From contig CM032118.1 in NCBI GenBank assembly GCA_018894105.1, positions 35,072,690-35,136,689 of the forward strand: DNA of 64,000 bases. Reading direction: 5' to 3'. Position 1 is the first letter of the stretch; each line of letters begins with the position of its first letter. The DNA comes from Jacaranda mimosifolia. Its lineage: Eukaryota; Streptophyta; Magnoliopsida; Lamiales; Bignoniaceae. Shown one piece after another: positions 44,450 to 57,013 of the stretch. Below the pieces are notes generated by a model. It worked only from the letters and a program-made list of their open reading frames with translations, was not told where the DNA came from and searched no databases. Position numbers and translations under genes: made by a program.

Positions 44450-45180
44450 CAGTGTTTTGAAAATCGAATCGGACCAAATGGTCCGACTGGTCGGACCGAT
44501 GACCAGAGGCCAGTCAGGTCTGGTTGAAGCCTCGAAACCAGTGGTGGTCAAAACCGGTCAAAAACAGGTTGAACCAGTCAAAACCGATCAAAACTAAACT
44601 GGTTCACTTTTTTTTTTTTTTGAAATTTTAATTTTTTTAAAAAAGAAAAAGTAATAAATAAAAGAGAAATTATGAGTTGAAGATGATAATTAAAGATTTT
44701 GGACATGTAATTTTTTAAAACATAAATTTATTTTCTTGAAATTTAATGGAGTGGTAGTTATATGTGAATGCTTATGTTTCATTTGTTATTTTATTTTGTT
44801 TAATCTCTTTTAAATTATGTTGAATATTTAGCGTAGAAGAATTTATTTTTACATGGAGTTGAAGCATGAAACAAATGTTTACTTAAATTAATGTGAAACA
44901 TTATTTTTTATTTATTTATAGTTGGCTAATTGTGAAGTAGTATTATTTTCTAAAAGACGTACTTAAAAATAAATAAGTTGAATTTTTTTTCAAATAATAC
45001 TCTTTTTATATGAATTGAAAGTTTTATTTTTTTGGTAATATTAAAATATTATATATATATAATTAAATATAATTATTACTTCATTATGGTGTCATATCGG
45101 TTGAACCAGTAGTCAAACCGATTGAACCAGTAACCAGTAGCCTCACTGGTTCATTGTCTGGTCCGATTTTAAAAGCATTG
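44450..45180. mobile_element. hAT-type non-autonomous element (731 bp)
   Basis: Flanks CTTTGCAC (44442-44449) and CTTTGCAC (45181-45188) are a perfect 8-bp target duplication. The ends CAGTGTTTTGAAAATCGAAT and, reverse-complemented, CAATGCTTTTAAAATCGGAC are inverted repeats. Subterminal regions are full of GGTCCGAC, CCGGTC and GGTTGAACCAG motifs. No transposase. Confidence 0.88.
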
Positions 45181-45188
45181 CTTTGCAC

Positions 45189-45852
45189 AATAGGCATTGT
45201 TTGAGAGAATGGCTTTGTCATATGAACCATATACACCACCGTGTTTTATTTATTAGCCCGATCCACTTCTCTTGGTGCTTTTATTGGGCTTTGGTAATGA
45301 AAGAACCAAAAGAATATTAACTACTAAGATCTACATGCGTAATACTACTTTTTCTCCAATTCTAGTAACATGCTTTTGTTAGGAATTCGTGAAAAATTGG
45401 TTGACAACAAGGATACTGAACCATGTGATTTGAGGCGTGAAACATTTTTTCTTTTAAAGTGATTATTATTCCATTATAGGTTCATTATCGATTTAAAATG
45501 GTAATTCACTTTTAGAATACAACAAAAAATTAAAAATATGCGAATAACAACATAAAAATTTCACTCAAAAACTTTTAGAAAGCTTTCAAGTATATAAGAA
45601 ATTTTGAGTAAATAAGGAAAAAATATATTAAAAAAATTGTATTCTTCCAAACACTCTTCTTCAATTATATTTATTAAATTAAAACATCCTTTCTGAAATG
45701 TTCTATCAATTCCCAATAGTTGTATTAATAGAAATATACCTATAATTTGAATAGATATAACTTTCAGTATATATTTGAAAAATCACTACGAAATTAATTT
45801 CTACAAAAATAAATAATACTTTCTTAAATGCACGCGGATGTGCCCCAAGTGT
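45189..45852. other. AT-rich spacer
   Basis: No gene, hairpin or element end recognised. Confidence 0.5.
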
Positions 45853-45855
45853 TAA

Positions 45856-47496
45856 GTGTCGTTTGGTTTTATTTTCATTCTCATTTTTCATTTTCATTAT
45901 TTCTAAAATTTTAAAAAATAGTTAGTGAAGATGAATTGAAAATGAGTTTGTATTTGCATAAGTTGTGTTAACCTTTTGATGATTTTTGATATTTTGATTA
46001 TGAAAAAATTACTTTCCTATAATTACGTGCTAAAAGCATGAATGACTTTCCCTATTATCTGTTGGAATCTGTTTACATGTTATTTGTTGGAATTTGTCAT
46101 GCGCTGGAATTTACTTTCTATAAATAAAAGATCTCTTAAATATTCTAGTTTGATTAGTATCTTTATAACTTAGGAAAAAAATCATATCATGTTGAAATCG
46201 CTAATTCATCTGCTATTTAAGGAGTAAATGCATGATTACCAAATATATATTGTTCCCTTATTTAATTCCAACGGATTATTGCCTTAATGAGAACTTAAAG
46301 ATGTTGGGCATAAATATATAAAAGTGAAACTATGCAACAATTAAAAGGTATGAATCACTAAGTCGGGAGAGAAATTTGTTAAGTGTCTTGAGGAGCTGTG
46401 TTATACTCTCATACACAATTTGTGCTTAATATCTGCTAATTCTTTGCTCTACATGTGTTTTCGAGGGACCTTGTGGTGAAAAAGGTCAAGTGGAACTTTC
46501 CTTCGACGGACCTTAGGTAGACGAAGATAAGACGGTTTGTGTCTCGAAGGACCCAATGGTGAAAAGGGACAAGAGTTGTATCTGCTCTCAAAGGACCCCG
46601 TGAAGAGAACAAATCGGCGCTTGGTTGCTCTAAGGACCTCTAGATGAAGAAACTAGTAGGGCAGTACTGTCTGAAATCTTCTGTAGTGTTCTTGGTTTCG
46701 ATCTGGAAGAAGAGACTAGAGCTTACCGTATGAAGTGGCAGCAACTCGTGCATCAGTCCACAGAGGTGCAAGTGAATCTAGAAGAAGTTTCCCCAAGTTT
46801 GTTCACAAGCAGCTGGTTTCATAGTACTATGAAATCTGCCTTATCCTGTCTGGGATTCCGGTGTAGCTCTTTGCGAAGAGCTGGTTTTTCACCCTGCTAC
46901 GGTGTTTTTTGATCCCTTATTGTTCATTACTGTCAAATTACTGTTATCATCTGTAAAAATATTCTTATAAATTTATTAATTTGACATGTTTAAAATCCTA
47001 AATGAAAGCTTAGGTAAAGGGTCTAGGCTTGCTGAACCTCTATAAATACCAGTGTCTACTTACTTCTGTTTTTACTGCTTTATTTATCACTGGTCTGACT
47101 GATATCTTAGTTGGTACTTACAAATTCCAATCAGTAACTAAAACTATTTTTCTGCAAAAGACTTAAACAATTTTGAAAGGCCAAAAAGTATTGGAAGTGA
47201 TAAAATTCCGCTGCATTAAAATCTCTTTAGCCCAATTCCCCCCCCCCCCCCCCCCCCCCCGAGGCATATAATCACTCACAAGTTGTTGGAAAAGTAATGA
47301 TTATGTTGGGTTTAGTAAGTTGCAGGTGGAGAGAGATAGTAATAATAAAATAGAAAGAGAAGATATATTTGTTATTGGGAAATGTGTTTTGAAAATGAAA
47401 ATGATGTCGGGTGCAAATATATAAAAATTGATGTGTTTTAATTTTTAAATAGTAGAAAATGTGAAAATGAAATTTGAAAATAAAACCAACGGGCCC
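45856..47496. mobile_element. Tourist-like MITE split by a copia solo LTR
   Basis: Left GTGTCGTTTGGTTTTATTTT and reverse-complemented right GGGCCCGTTGGTTTTATTTT are inverted ends. TAA (45853-45855 and 47497-47499; identity happens to extend to TAAGTG) flanks both sides, matching the PIF/Harbinger target size. Without the solo LTR and one copy of its duplication the MITE would be about 320 bases. Confidence 0.65.
45966..47280 (+). mobile_element. Copia solo LTR (1315 bp), same family as the element at 57495
   Basis: TGTTAACC...CACTCACA is flanked by AGTTG at 45961-45965 and 47281-47285, a perfect 5-bp target duplication. From about 46330 to the end it is closely similar to 58330-59267, the 5' LTR of the copia element. 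A C22 run occupies 47239-47260 where the other copy has a shorter CCCCC stretch. Open frames such as 46730-46912 are incidental. Confidence 0.88.
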
Positions 47497-47502
47497 TAAG
47501 TG

Positions 47503-48240
47503 AATTTAATTTAAGTATAATATATATATATATAATATTGGCTTCCATCTATATATTTCCTCTAAATCTTAACTTAAACCTTTAGTGTGTTCTTCTTTAT
47601 AAAGTAGAGAAAATATTCTCACCTTTTCATTGTAGGACAAACACACTTATACTCAAATTCAAATACAAGCTAAAGGTATATATTATAAGTTATGTACAGC
47701 TCCTTCCCCATAAATGTTTGATACCTTGCCAATTCAGTGCAATGAGGCTACAAGGGGTGTGAAAAAGAAAAAAATCAAAAATCGATCGAATCAACTAAAA
47801 ATAAAAGATATCAAATCGAATCAAATTGGGTCGAATCAAACTGAAGCATGTTTAATTTGATTTTCAATTATATTACAAAAAAATTTAACTTTTCATTCGA
47901 TCGATTAATCAAAAAAAATTCGTAATTATTTAAGTTCAGGGTGCATGGCAAAGCTGAGGCTCCAGGGCATGTGTTTCAACTTAACGAGACAATTGTGGGG
48001 CAAGGGTGAAGCTCCATGTAGATGCACTTCGATTCCATTCTCACAAGAAAACTCCACCAATAATGGAGCATATATTTTTCATAATTTTTTATTGAGGTAG
48101 AAAATTTGATCGAGCATTGAGGTGGGGGTACTATTGCCTTCAAGAGGAGCAATTTGACTTGTTGACCCTTATGCTTTTATGTACTCAAAAACAATTAATA
48201 TTAAATTTGGTTCAATTATTTGGAGATCAAGTTTGACTAG
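47503..48240. other. Unclassified repeat debris
   Basis: Contains a TA dinucleotide tract (47520-47535), a segment rich in TCGAATC motifs (47760-47880) typical of decayed MITEs, and a slightly GC-richer stretch (47940-48060). No element ends or genes recognised. Confidence 0.4.
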
Positions 48241-49170
48241 AACTTCTAATCACCTAAAGATATGTATTGTAGAATTATGATGTTTTGTGTGTATCTGGTT
48301 TCTGCTAGCCCCTTAAAGCGTGGTATGGTGCTGGCATGACAGCCATTGCACGTCAGTGAGTTTTGGTGCCGGCATAGACATGGGTCAAGTGTGGATATTA
48401 GCGGAACCAAATGTTGAAAGATTGTAAATAGTTGTTGAGTTGCGCACACGATGGGCTAGCTAGGCATCAGGCAAGCAGATTTTCCGTAGACTTGCGCAAG
48501 TTTAGATAGGCGTGCTGGCGGGAATGTTAGATGGTGTGCGCCCGCTGGTGGCAAACATTGGCACGCACGCGAGACAGTCACTCGAGTCAGCAAGACAATT
48601 GTTGCTGGAGATAGTGAGACGATTACCCAATGGTAGGGAGAAACTGACTTGGTGGATAACAGAACATCTTGCTGGCTGCCAGAAAAAGTGACTTATGGCA
48701 ACAATTTAGATTGCGCCACATGTGCATAGCAATTACGTTTACTTGGATGTGATGTTAATTGCCTGTCCACATGGTGGATTTTGATAGGCTTTTCTTAGGC
48801 AATTGGGGTTGTCAACTACAATAATTTTGGATAAGACTTTAATTTTGGCCCAAACCTCACAAAGCGGTGATGTGTAAAGGTTGTGGCAGAGAGTTCCTTG
48901 TAATGTTATTTTGGCAATAATAATTCACGGTTGGGCTTGTTCCTGTAAATACTGTGTTTTATTATCTCTTTACGTTTTATGTGAGTTTGATGTGCTTATG
49001 TTTATGATTTATTGTTGATGCGTTTAAACTTTTGCTCAAACAAAGTTTGTTGGGCGAGTTAGTCTTACAAATTGGTGAACAATTAAGCCGCACAATGGGC
49101 TAACCTCTTAGTCGAAAAATACCCCTGTGACAATTTCCTTAGGTAGTGTAGACAAGTAATTTACTATTAT
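48241..49170. repeat. Unclassified GC-richer block, possible LTR fragment
   Basis: Noticeably richer in G and C than its flanks, with alternating GTGC/GCGC motifs (48430-48620) and no long frame. The tail (about 49040-49150, AAGCCGCACAATGGGCTAAC and CCCCTGTGACAATTTCC) resembles the ends of some plant LTRs. No TG...CA boundaries or target duplication identified. Confidence 0.35.
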
Positions 49171-50189
49171 AAATAAAGGTTTGTTTGATTATTCGAGTAA
49201 TACTCTTGAAACTCATAATACTCATTGAGCTAGTTTCATTAATTGTACAACTAATGATAAGCTAATTTTGTCAAGGCCAATGACATGTTTGGGTTGTATG
49301 TTTAGAAATCCACAAGCCCACTTATAATCCGTCGGCCCTTATGTATAATTTTATTTTTCATGATTATTAAATACTCCATACACATCCGGATAAATTATCT
49401 CATATGATAAGTCATGTGCCTTACATTGCAAAATGTCTTTTTTGGAAAATCAAACACCAATTTTTTTTGTTTCAATACGATTAAGATAATTTATATGCAA
49501 ACCAAATAATTTGTAAACTATATTGTAATCACTTATATTTAATATAACTATCATTTGAAGAATAATCATGGGATTAACCTAAAATCCAACAAAACTAGCC
49601 CATAGGTAATTAGTTTGAGTTACAATTGGGACAATACAAAGAAGTTCAATAAGTATTCTTTAATAGCTTTGAGAGTAGAAAAAGGATTTTTCTTTCTTTC
49701 TTTAATTGGTTTGAGTATATCAAATTCAAAGATTACTCATACCTGCAGTAAAATTCTCCCATAGTGGAAATAAGAAAACTCCTATATCTTTTATTATTTT
49801 CTATTGTTCTTAAAAATAAAACAATTAGTTAAATATATAATACATTCAAGTAAAAGCTGAAATCTTATAATCTATATATAAATGAAGATAAATATAAATT
49901 AGTAATTAAAGAATGAATAAGAAAAAATAGTAGTTAAGGATTATGAAGAATCGATAATCGATAGACGGTACTAATGATAATTAAACACTACTAAATCGAG
50001 AAAAAAATTAAAAAATTAATATATGAACGATAAAATTGATCAATATAAAATTATTGTTGCTTGACTTTATAATTAATTTATATTAGTGTCATTTTATTTA
50101 TATTAATTAATCATTAGTTTAAAAAATTAACTAAATAAAAAATAATTAATTTTTTAATTCTAAGATAAAGTAGCAAATTTTTTTTTTAA
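49171..50189. other. AT-rich spacer
   Basis: No gene or element recognised. Confidence 0.5.
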
Positions 50190-50449
50190 TGAAATTTATT
50201 AGAAAAAATGCATTTTATTATAAGTTAATGGATTCAGATATTTGTAAATGGATCTTTGGATATTTATAAACCGACGTATCCTAGTAATTATAATTAGATA
50301 TGGATATATCTACATTCGATTAATATCCGTTGGATATGAATTCGGATGCTATTAAAAAATATCAATCGGATATGGATACAGATATGGATATTATAAAACT
50401 TAAACAAATACGGATACCCATACCGTTTAATATCCGTTTACAATCCTAA
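50190..50449 (+). mobile_element. Right part of the hAT-type MITE family seen at 35645-36268
   Basis: TTTAATGAAATTTATTAGAA onwards matches about 36015-36266, ending GTTTAATATCCGTTTACAAT where the other copy ends TTTAATATCCGTTTACAAC. The left half is absent. Confidence 0.7.
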
Positions 50450-51169
50450 GGGATGGTTAGTTTCGAGAGCATCAACTTTGAACATAACTAGAATAATTTT
50501 GTAGTTAAATGTATGAATTTTTAGCATTAGCTACAGATTGGCGGTAATTGATGTCCTAAATTTTTATAGTATATGAGGGCGGGTGTGTTTCAATTACTAT
50601 TTTTTGGATAATATTTATTTATAAATAAATAAATACAAAGTTCAATATTAATAATGGTAAAATTATTATTGTCATTATTGTTGTTGTTAGTATATTAATT
50701 TTCAATTTTTAGACCACAGCCCTCTAAACAACTATATCTAACAAACTTAATTAAAGTGTTGCAGCCGGTGTTAATGTCCATAAATTTTAAATCAAAGGTT
50801 ATAATCTTTGTTTATAGTTTTTTAACATGTCTAATAGATTTTGAGTTGGGTTTTATAGGATTAGATACTTAATTATCTATAAAAAATAACTAAAAAACAT
50901 ATACAGACATGCAACCATTCAAGCATACAGCATATTTAAAAACATTATGCATACAACATACACATATATATTCAAAATTTCAGGTGAATAAGGTTTGGAG
51001 CTCAGCCATCAGGACTATCATCTTTAATTGATTGAGCCGTTGTATCTTGAGAGGTTGTCCTTCAATAGTCCTCATACACCACCGAGAGGTAAATAAAACT
51101 TTAAAAAACTGCATTCATGCAAGCCTCAACTCAGATTTCTGATTATTTCTTTTGTTTCTGTCACAAGTA
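50450..51169. other. AT-rich spacer
   Basis: No gene or element recognised. It contains TTATTA/TTGTTG microsatellite-like patches near 50655-50690. Confidence 0.45.
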
Positions 51170-51872
51170 GATGTATGCAAGGATGGATGCAAAGGGGGGT
51201 AAGCGGGGGCCATTGCCCCCCCCCCCCCCCCCCCCATTTTGTACAACCTTTTTTGTAATAGTTGTAGTTTATATATATGTAAAAATTTAGTAATAATCTA
51301 CCCTCCAAATATTATATATATTTTAAAATTTTCATACTAATTTTTAGTTTATATATATAAATTGAAATTTTAATAATATTTTTTATTAGTTATGTACTAT
51401 TTTAATTTTGAAAACTCTAAAATAAATTTTTAGACTTATATTTATAATTAGATTAGACCCATTAGAACACTTTTATTTTATTTATTTGAAAATATGTTTA
51501 TAGGGATCTATCTAAAGAAAATATTTATGGTTTTATAGGAACTTACAGCATAATTAAAGTTTCTCTTTTTTGACTTCGACGATATTGAGACAAAGAAACA
51601 ACGGTAAGTAAATATTTAAAAAAGAAAAAGATTTTTTGAAATTTTCTTTGTCTTTAATATGTATTTATTTCGTCTCTTTACTTAAAATAATATATATTGT
51701 TATTTCCATTCTTCAATTTTATAATATATTTTGAGTGTTTGTTTATATGCATTATAAAATATGTTATTAATTTATTGTATCTTTCAATTGAAAATAATCT
51801 ATATTTGAACTTTTATATTTTTATAATTTTTGCCCCCCCCCCCCAAATTTTATTTCTGGATCAGTCCCTAGA
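51170..51872. mobile_element. Possible MITE with two poly(C) tracts
   Basis: The left part has GGATGGATGCAAAGGGGGG, GCGGGGGCC and a C20-class run (51217-51236). The right part has GCCCCCCCCCC (51832-51843) followed by AAATTTTATTTCTGGATCAG. Such paired G/C-rich ends around an AT-rich core occur in common plant MITEs. Ends and target duplication not resolved. Confidence 0.4.
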
Positions 51873-51949
51873 TTTATGCTTTACACTTCATATTATTTCT
51901 GTCCATCGTTATAATTTTTTTTCTGTTCGTTAATTATATGTTGTTGTTG

Positions 51950-52340
51950 TGTAAGAGGATTTAGCTAAACTTATTTAAAAAATCTTATAAATTCTTATAT
52001 CTTATAAGTTATTTTTGGAGCTTATAAAATGGTAAATCTTTTTTCAAAAATAAGTTCTTAAAGTGTTTAGATAAAATAAGATCTTGAAGTTTATAATATA
52101 TTAGTAATAGCGATTTTGTAATTATAATAATTAAAATTAAGAAGCTTGTTAAGATCTCCAAAATAAATTATGAACTTTTTACTTTTTTAAAAAGAGTTTA
52201 TAAGTCCCAAACATCTTATTTTAGAAGCTTATAAGTTTTTTTTTCAAAAAAAAAACTTATCACATACTTTTTGACATCTTATAAGCTCTTAAACATCTTA
52301 TAAGACATTTTGATGAGCTTATAAGCTCACTGAAACACCT
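51950..52340. mobile_element. Possible MITE with CTTATAAG palindromes
   Basis: Multiple inverted CTTATAAGC/GCTTATAAG motifs occur, for example AGCTTATAAGCTCACTGAAACACC at the right and CTTATATCTTATAAG at the left. Ends not resolved. Confidence 0.4.
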
Positions 52341-53885
52341 TCTAAAGTATATACTGGTGTACACACATTCCAATAATTCATCTGTAGAACTATGCAGATG
52401 ATGTCGATCTTTATGTGTCTTATCCAAATTATGAGGTTTGTATGGATACATCATTACCGATAACTTCCTTGGTGCAAGGTAGGTTAACTATCTCAAGATA
52501 GGTTAATTATCTCAAATAGTACCAACTATTTAGTCTATTTTAATAATTCAGCAACATTAAATACACATATATGATATATATATATATATGTCTAAATAAT
52601 CAATGATCCGATCAATCTTTATAACATCAATTATTTTCTTTCGAAACAAAAGGTTTAGACAACATGGTAGACTATTTAGGATCATACAATTAATTCGGAG
52701 GTTAAATGCAATCACATTCCGATGTTTTTTTAAGGCAACTTCCAAATATTTCAATTTTCAGTAATAACTCTCTTTTCGTTAAATTCCAATATTTCAATTC
52801 CAATTTTCAGTAACAACTATCGATTGGAAAAGAAATCACCCTTCTGAAACAAAAGGCATACAATACTCTTTAATCATATTCCCTCCATTTATACTACTAA
52901 TAGACTATACTATATTTTTTTCTGTTTCATATTGATTCAAAAAATATTGGCACAGAATCAAATAAAAACTAAACGTTGTGTTAATAAAAAATCAGTTTTA
53001 AAAAAATAAATTTTCGAAAAATACACAATCCAAGTCTTAATTCTGAAAAATCCCCCTTCTCTTATTTTAGCCTCTCCGAGGTTCTCATTACTTTTCTTTC
53101 ATTTTTGTTCTCATCTGTTTATTGTCATATACATCTGCCCCTTTTTTTCTATGCTTTGTAGCTAGTATTTTATTTTCAAATAATTCATCGCCTATATTTA
53201 TTTTGCAATTTGTTGTTTTTACGCTTTTATTAGTATTTCTAAATATGTAGCTAATTTTTGCTATATCTAATTTTGTATTTTATGTGGAAGTTTCTAAATG
53301 ATTTTTGATATTTTAGAATTTCATGAATATAAATTTAATTTGATGTCAATTATTTCTATATTTCAATAACAAAGAGCGCTATTTTCATGTTTGTTTAATT
53401 TGATCTCAAAGTTCGGATTTGCAGCATACATGTAATATAGTTGATTAATAGTTCAAAATTTTCATGTTAGATGATCTAATATTTTATCATAAAATCTGCA
53501 TGATGAAAATAAGTATTACTATCCACTTCTTTATTGATATTTATAGTGTTCACGTTGTTGATAAATAAATAATCATCTTAGTATCCTATATCGGTGAAAT
53601 AAATAAGTAGTGGTCACTATATATAATTTTGGATAGTCCTTATCTCTTGAACTAGCTTTTGGGGTAAGTTAGACCCAAATTCCATTATTTAACAAACAAT
53701 AACTATACAATATTGCTTACAACTGTTGGTGGAATCAAAGAAGAAGATATTCTTGATATTCACTCATTTTTCAACAACAACAATTAAAAAAAAAAAAAGG
53801 AAGGAAGAAAGAAAGAAAACTGAATCTTGAAAGAAATAAGTATCATTGTCAAAAATTAAAAAAATTAGAAATTATATGTCAAAAT
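52341..53885. other. AT-rich spacer
   Basis: No gene recognised. A short local duplication (ATTTCAATTTTCAGTAA, 52747-52763 and about 52796-52813) and an A/GAAA-rich tract (53785-53820) are the only notable items. Confidence 0.5.
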
Positions 53886-54215
53886 TGTAGCGCCCGACCC
53901 GGGAGGTGCCTACTCTCATCCGCGGTGCCACTCACAACTGTCTGTGTTAGAGAAAATGAACTACTCGAAACCCATAATATTCAATTTCCACAAGTAGCAT
54001 ATATCAACAATTCAACTTGATACCAAAATATTATAGATCATACCTAACATGCTAATAATCTGCCTGTCATATCTATATCAATAACTCAACAGTCCATGAT
54101 ATGTACATCTATACATTTATTAGGTCTATTACCTCTCCTGTCACGTGGTATAGTCTATCCTCGTCACTCTGTCTTATCTGGGGTAAAGAGTTAAAGGAGA
54201 CAACACACAAACTAT

Positions 54216-54232
54216 AAGTGCGAATGACTTAG
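54216..54232 (-). promoter_or_regulatory. Conserved LTR stem-loop (solo LTR D)
   Basis: Minus strand TAAGTC-ATTCG-CACTTA: five pairs plus one innermost mismatch, 330 bases from the LTR end, flanked by CTCAC as in the others. Confidence 0.5.
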
Positions 54233-54245
54233 TGAGTTATTAATA

Positions 54246-54334
54246 GAGTAGCAACACGAGTGTACAAAGTGATAACAAGTCAATGAGTTAGAGTAGCAAC
54301 ACGAGTGTACAAAGTGATAACAAGTCAATGAGTA
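54246..54334 (-). repeat. Recent tandem duplication of about 43-49 bp in solo LTR D
   Basis: GAGTAGCAACACGAGTGTAC followed by AAAGTGATAACAAGTCAATGAGT occurs twice in succession without differences. It is the only tandem module seen in this LTR. Confidence 0.85.
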
Positions 54335-57013
54335 CTGAATCAACAGAGAACAATCATGACCATAACAGATATATGAGGTATTACACAGGCCAAGGAATAC
54401 AACTGGCTAGATGGATTAATAAATAGATAATATATAAGTAACATTTTCGTAAAATCTGCTATTGTTGGTTCTTATACCTTATTATTCCACTTTTAAAAAC
54501 ACAGGAAACCCTTATTCCTTCAAGTCTCTGAGTGATCAGCTCAGTACAGTAAATAAGTATCAACATGGCTAGCTACATGCTTTATCCTGCTCATAGACAA
54601 TTACCTCCAACTGGCTATGAGACAGGACAATAGGAATAGGATATTAGCCAGAGACCAGCCACTGTCGGTTTGTTCCGTTTGGTCGTCTGTCTGTACCAAT
54701 CCCAGGGGCCACTTCCAATGGTATAAACAGGTCAGTGTATCCACAGTAACAATACGCTCTGCTACTAGCAGTAAAATGTCCAACAGCAGTACAGTACCAT
54801 ATCAACTCGCCATGATAAATGAACAATTAATCAGTTAGTATCGATATATACCAGGGTAATAATCACAGAGATAATAGAAAATACATTTCAAAATTCATTT
54901 TTAGTTTACAACACATCTCATAATCAACGAGGAGTCACATGGAGTGTAAAGGGCGATGCGTGGTAAAATTTCACAAATGGTTTATTTTATCAAAACTCGT
55001 ATAAACATAATATTTGGTTCCATAATCAACATCTCAAGATAGTTAAGAATTCAAATAATAATAGCTCAAGATTCATGGGCAAAGAGGAAGAGAAGTCCAA
55101 ATAGACTGTCAAGAGCCTCACAAGAATCGAAGAACATCATGACATAGCCGAATGATAGTTTTCAATAAAGGAAGGATCAAACAGTAGAGATATATTTACT
55201 AATAGCATCGAACGAACAAATAATAATGATATATTTATACATATAAATGTTTTGTAAGATGGGAATCCATATAATAGAAAGGATTAGGTAGCAAGCAGCA
55301 AGGATATGCTAATAACAAGAAGAGCAGTTCAGACAGACTGATAGAATCAACACAAGAGCCAAAGAATAGCATAGAACAACAATCAGCGATTGTTAAGTCT
55401 TAACACAAGTAAGGTCAAGCAACAAGGATATAATAGAAAGTATATATGTTCTTTCCCCAGCAAAGAAATCTAGTACAAACTTACTTGACAGGTGCATAAG
55501 GGCTTCTTAGTTGTATGGAGTTCAAGTCCTTGCTTCTTAGTCACTCAAAAATTCAGAATAAGATAACCTAAATAAACATCGTATTAACTTCTGATTTATA
55601 AATCAAATGTATTCAAATGTCCTTGTTTGGTTTCTTTTTTAATTCACTTCATTTAGTCATAATTTCTTCAATTTTCATATTATACTTACATTTAAGATAA
55701 TAAATATAACTATTCCTAAATTATTGGATCGATAATCAGTTTGGTAGGTGATTATTCTTAAATGCAACATTGTCAAAGTCTCACTTAAGATCCTAGAGAC
55801 AATTTAAAATCATTTCTCGATTTGTTGAGTCCAAGCCAAATTCGGCAAATAAGAATCCAATTCCCTACCAGATTTTGATCTTAATTTGGAGTTTATTCCA
55901 TTTAGTATTAAATCAAGCATCCAATTTCAATCAATTATAACTCAGTCATACCAAATTAAGGCTAATTAATTTGATAAATTGAAACCTATCAAATTTCTCT
56001 CGGTTCGAGTCCGAATCAAGATCCAATATTTGCTTGGTTGAACTCAAAAAAAGATCTCCAAGCTACTGTAATAGGGTCGCTGCACTGCCGCCGATTGCCA
56101 CCGCCATCCATCGTTGGAGATGAAGGCCGCCACTACCAGGAGATGCATCTCGTCGGCAAGAGCAAAAGACCCAAAATAATTTTGAGAAACTCCTCCATTT
56201 TGGCCATTAATTGACCATTCGAACATTCAACCACGCCCTAGTGCCGCTTTGATGCCATCTTCTTAATTCCTCCACCACTGGCCACTATTTCAACAAATTA
56301 GCACCACTATCACCTTGCCCAAGCATTTCTGACCAGAACCTATACATGCCCACCTGCAATCCGCCACCGTATGCTAGAGAATGGCCACTATACAACAAAT
56401 TTCTCGGTTGCTTTGGGTCAATCTTGGTATGATTTGGTTTGCCTTAATGACAAGGAGCTGACCATGGTGTTAGTTTCGAGTTTCCTGGCCATTTTCTGGC
56501 GATTCACCGTTTGGGGTGGGCTTAGGATCGTTTTTGAGAATTTAATATTGTTTTTGTACCTATTCCATATATATATATATATAACTAGTTTGTAGCCTTT
56601 TCAATTTGACCCCAGGAGGTTTAAACACCTTCAATTGAGTCCTTGAGCTTCTAACTGCCTTCCACTTTGGTCCCTAATTTTCAATTAGATCCTCCAACTC
56701 TTATTTCTTGCACATTGACCTTAACATTTCTATTTCTAGGAATTAGGTTGAAATTTAATTATTTTGAAGTCCTTCAACTTTTAACTTGCTCACATTAACC
56801 ACTAACATTTTTCATTCATGTAATTGAGTCCCAAATTTAACTAATATTTAATCTTTGACTTTTAATATTTATGCTCAAGCCGTAATTGAACCAATTAGCA
56901 ATTTGATTATGATTTAATTCTTTAATTTAAAAGGTATCTTATCGAAACTGAGACTTAAATTTTCTTTGTTTTAATTTAATTATAAAATTTAAAATTCGGG
57001 ATGTTACAAAACT

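Larger units (their letters stand above)
53886..57008 (-). mobile_element. Solo LTR D of the A/B/C superfamily
   Basis: Plus strand TGTAGCGCCCGACCCGGGAG...GGGATGTTACA: ends match LTR B closely and A and C more distantly. At 3123 bp it is close to A and C in length. Flanks AAAAT (53881-53885) and AAACT (57009-57013) match at 4 of 5. No internal domain. It carries the stem-loop at 54216-54232. Short GC-rich frames (54601-54838, 56044-56226) are LTR sequence, not genes. Confidence 0.82.

Noticed and set aside
46730..46912. A 60-codon frame in the copia solo LTR
   Set aside because: The equivalent position in the related LTR (about 58725-58910) is broken by stops, so it is not conserved coding sequence.
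54601..54838. Overlapping frames on both strands in solo LTR D
   Set aside because: They lie inside an LTR, are mutually antisense and resemble no protein.
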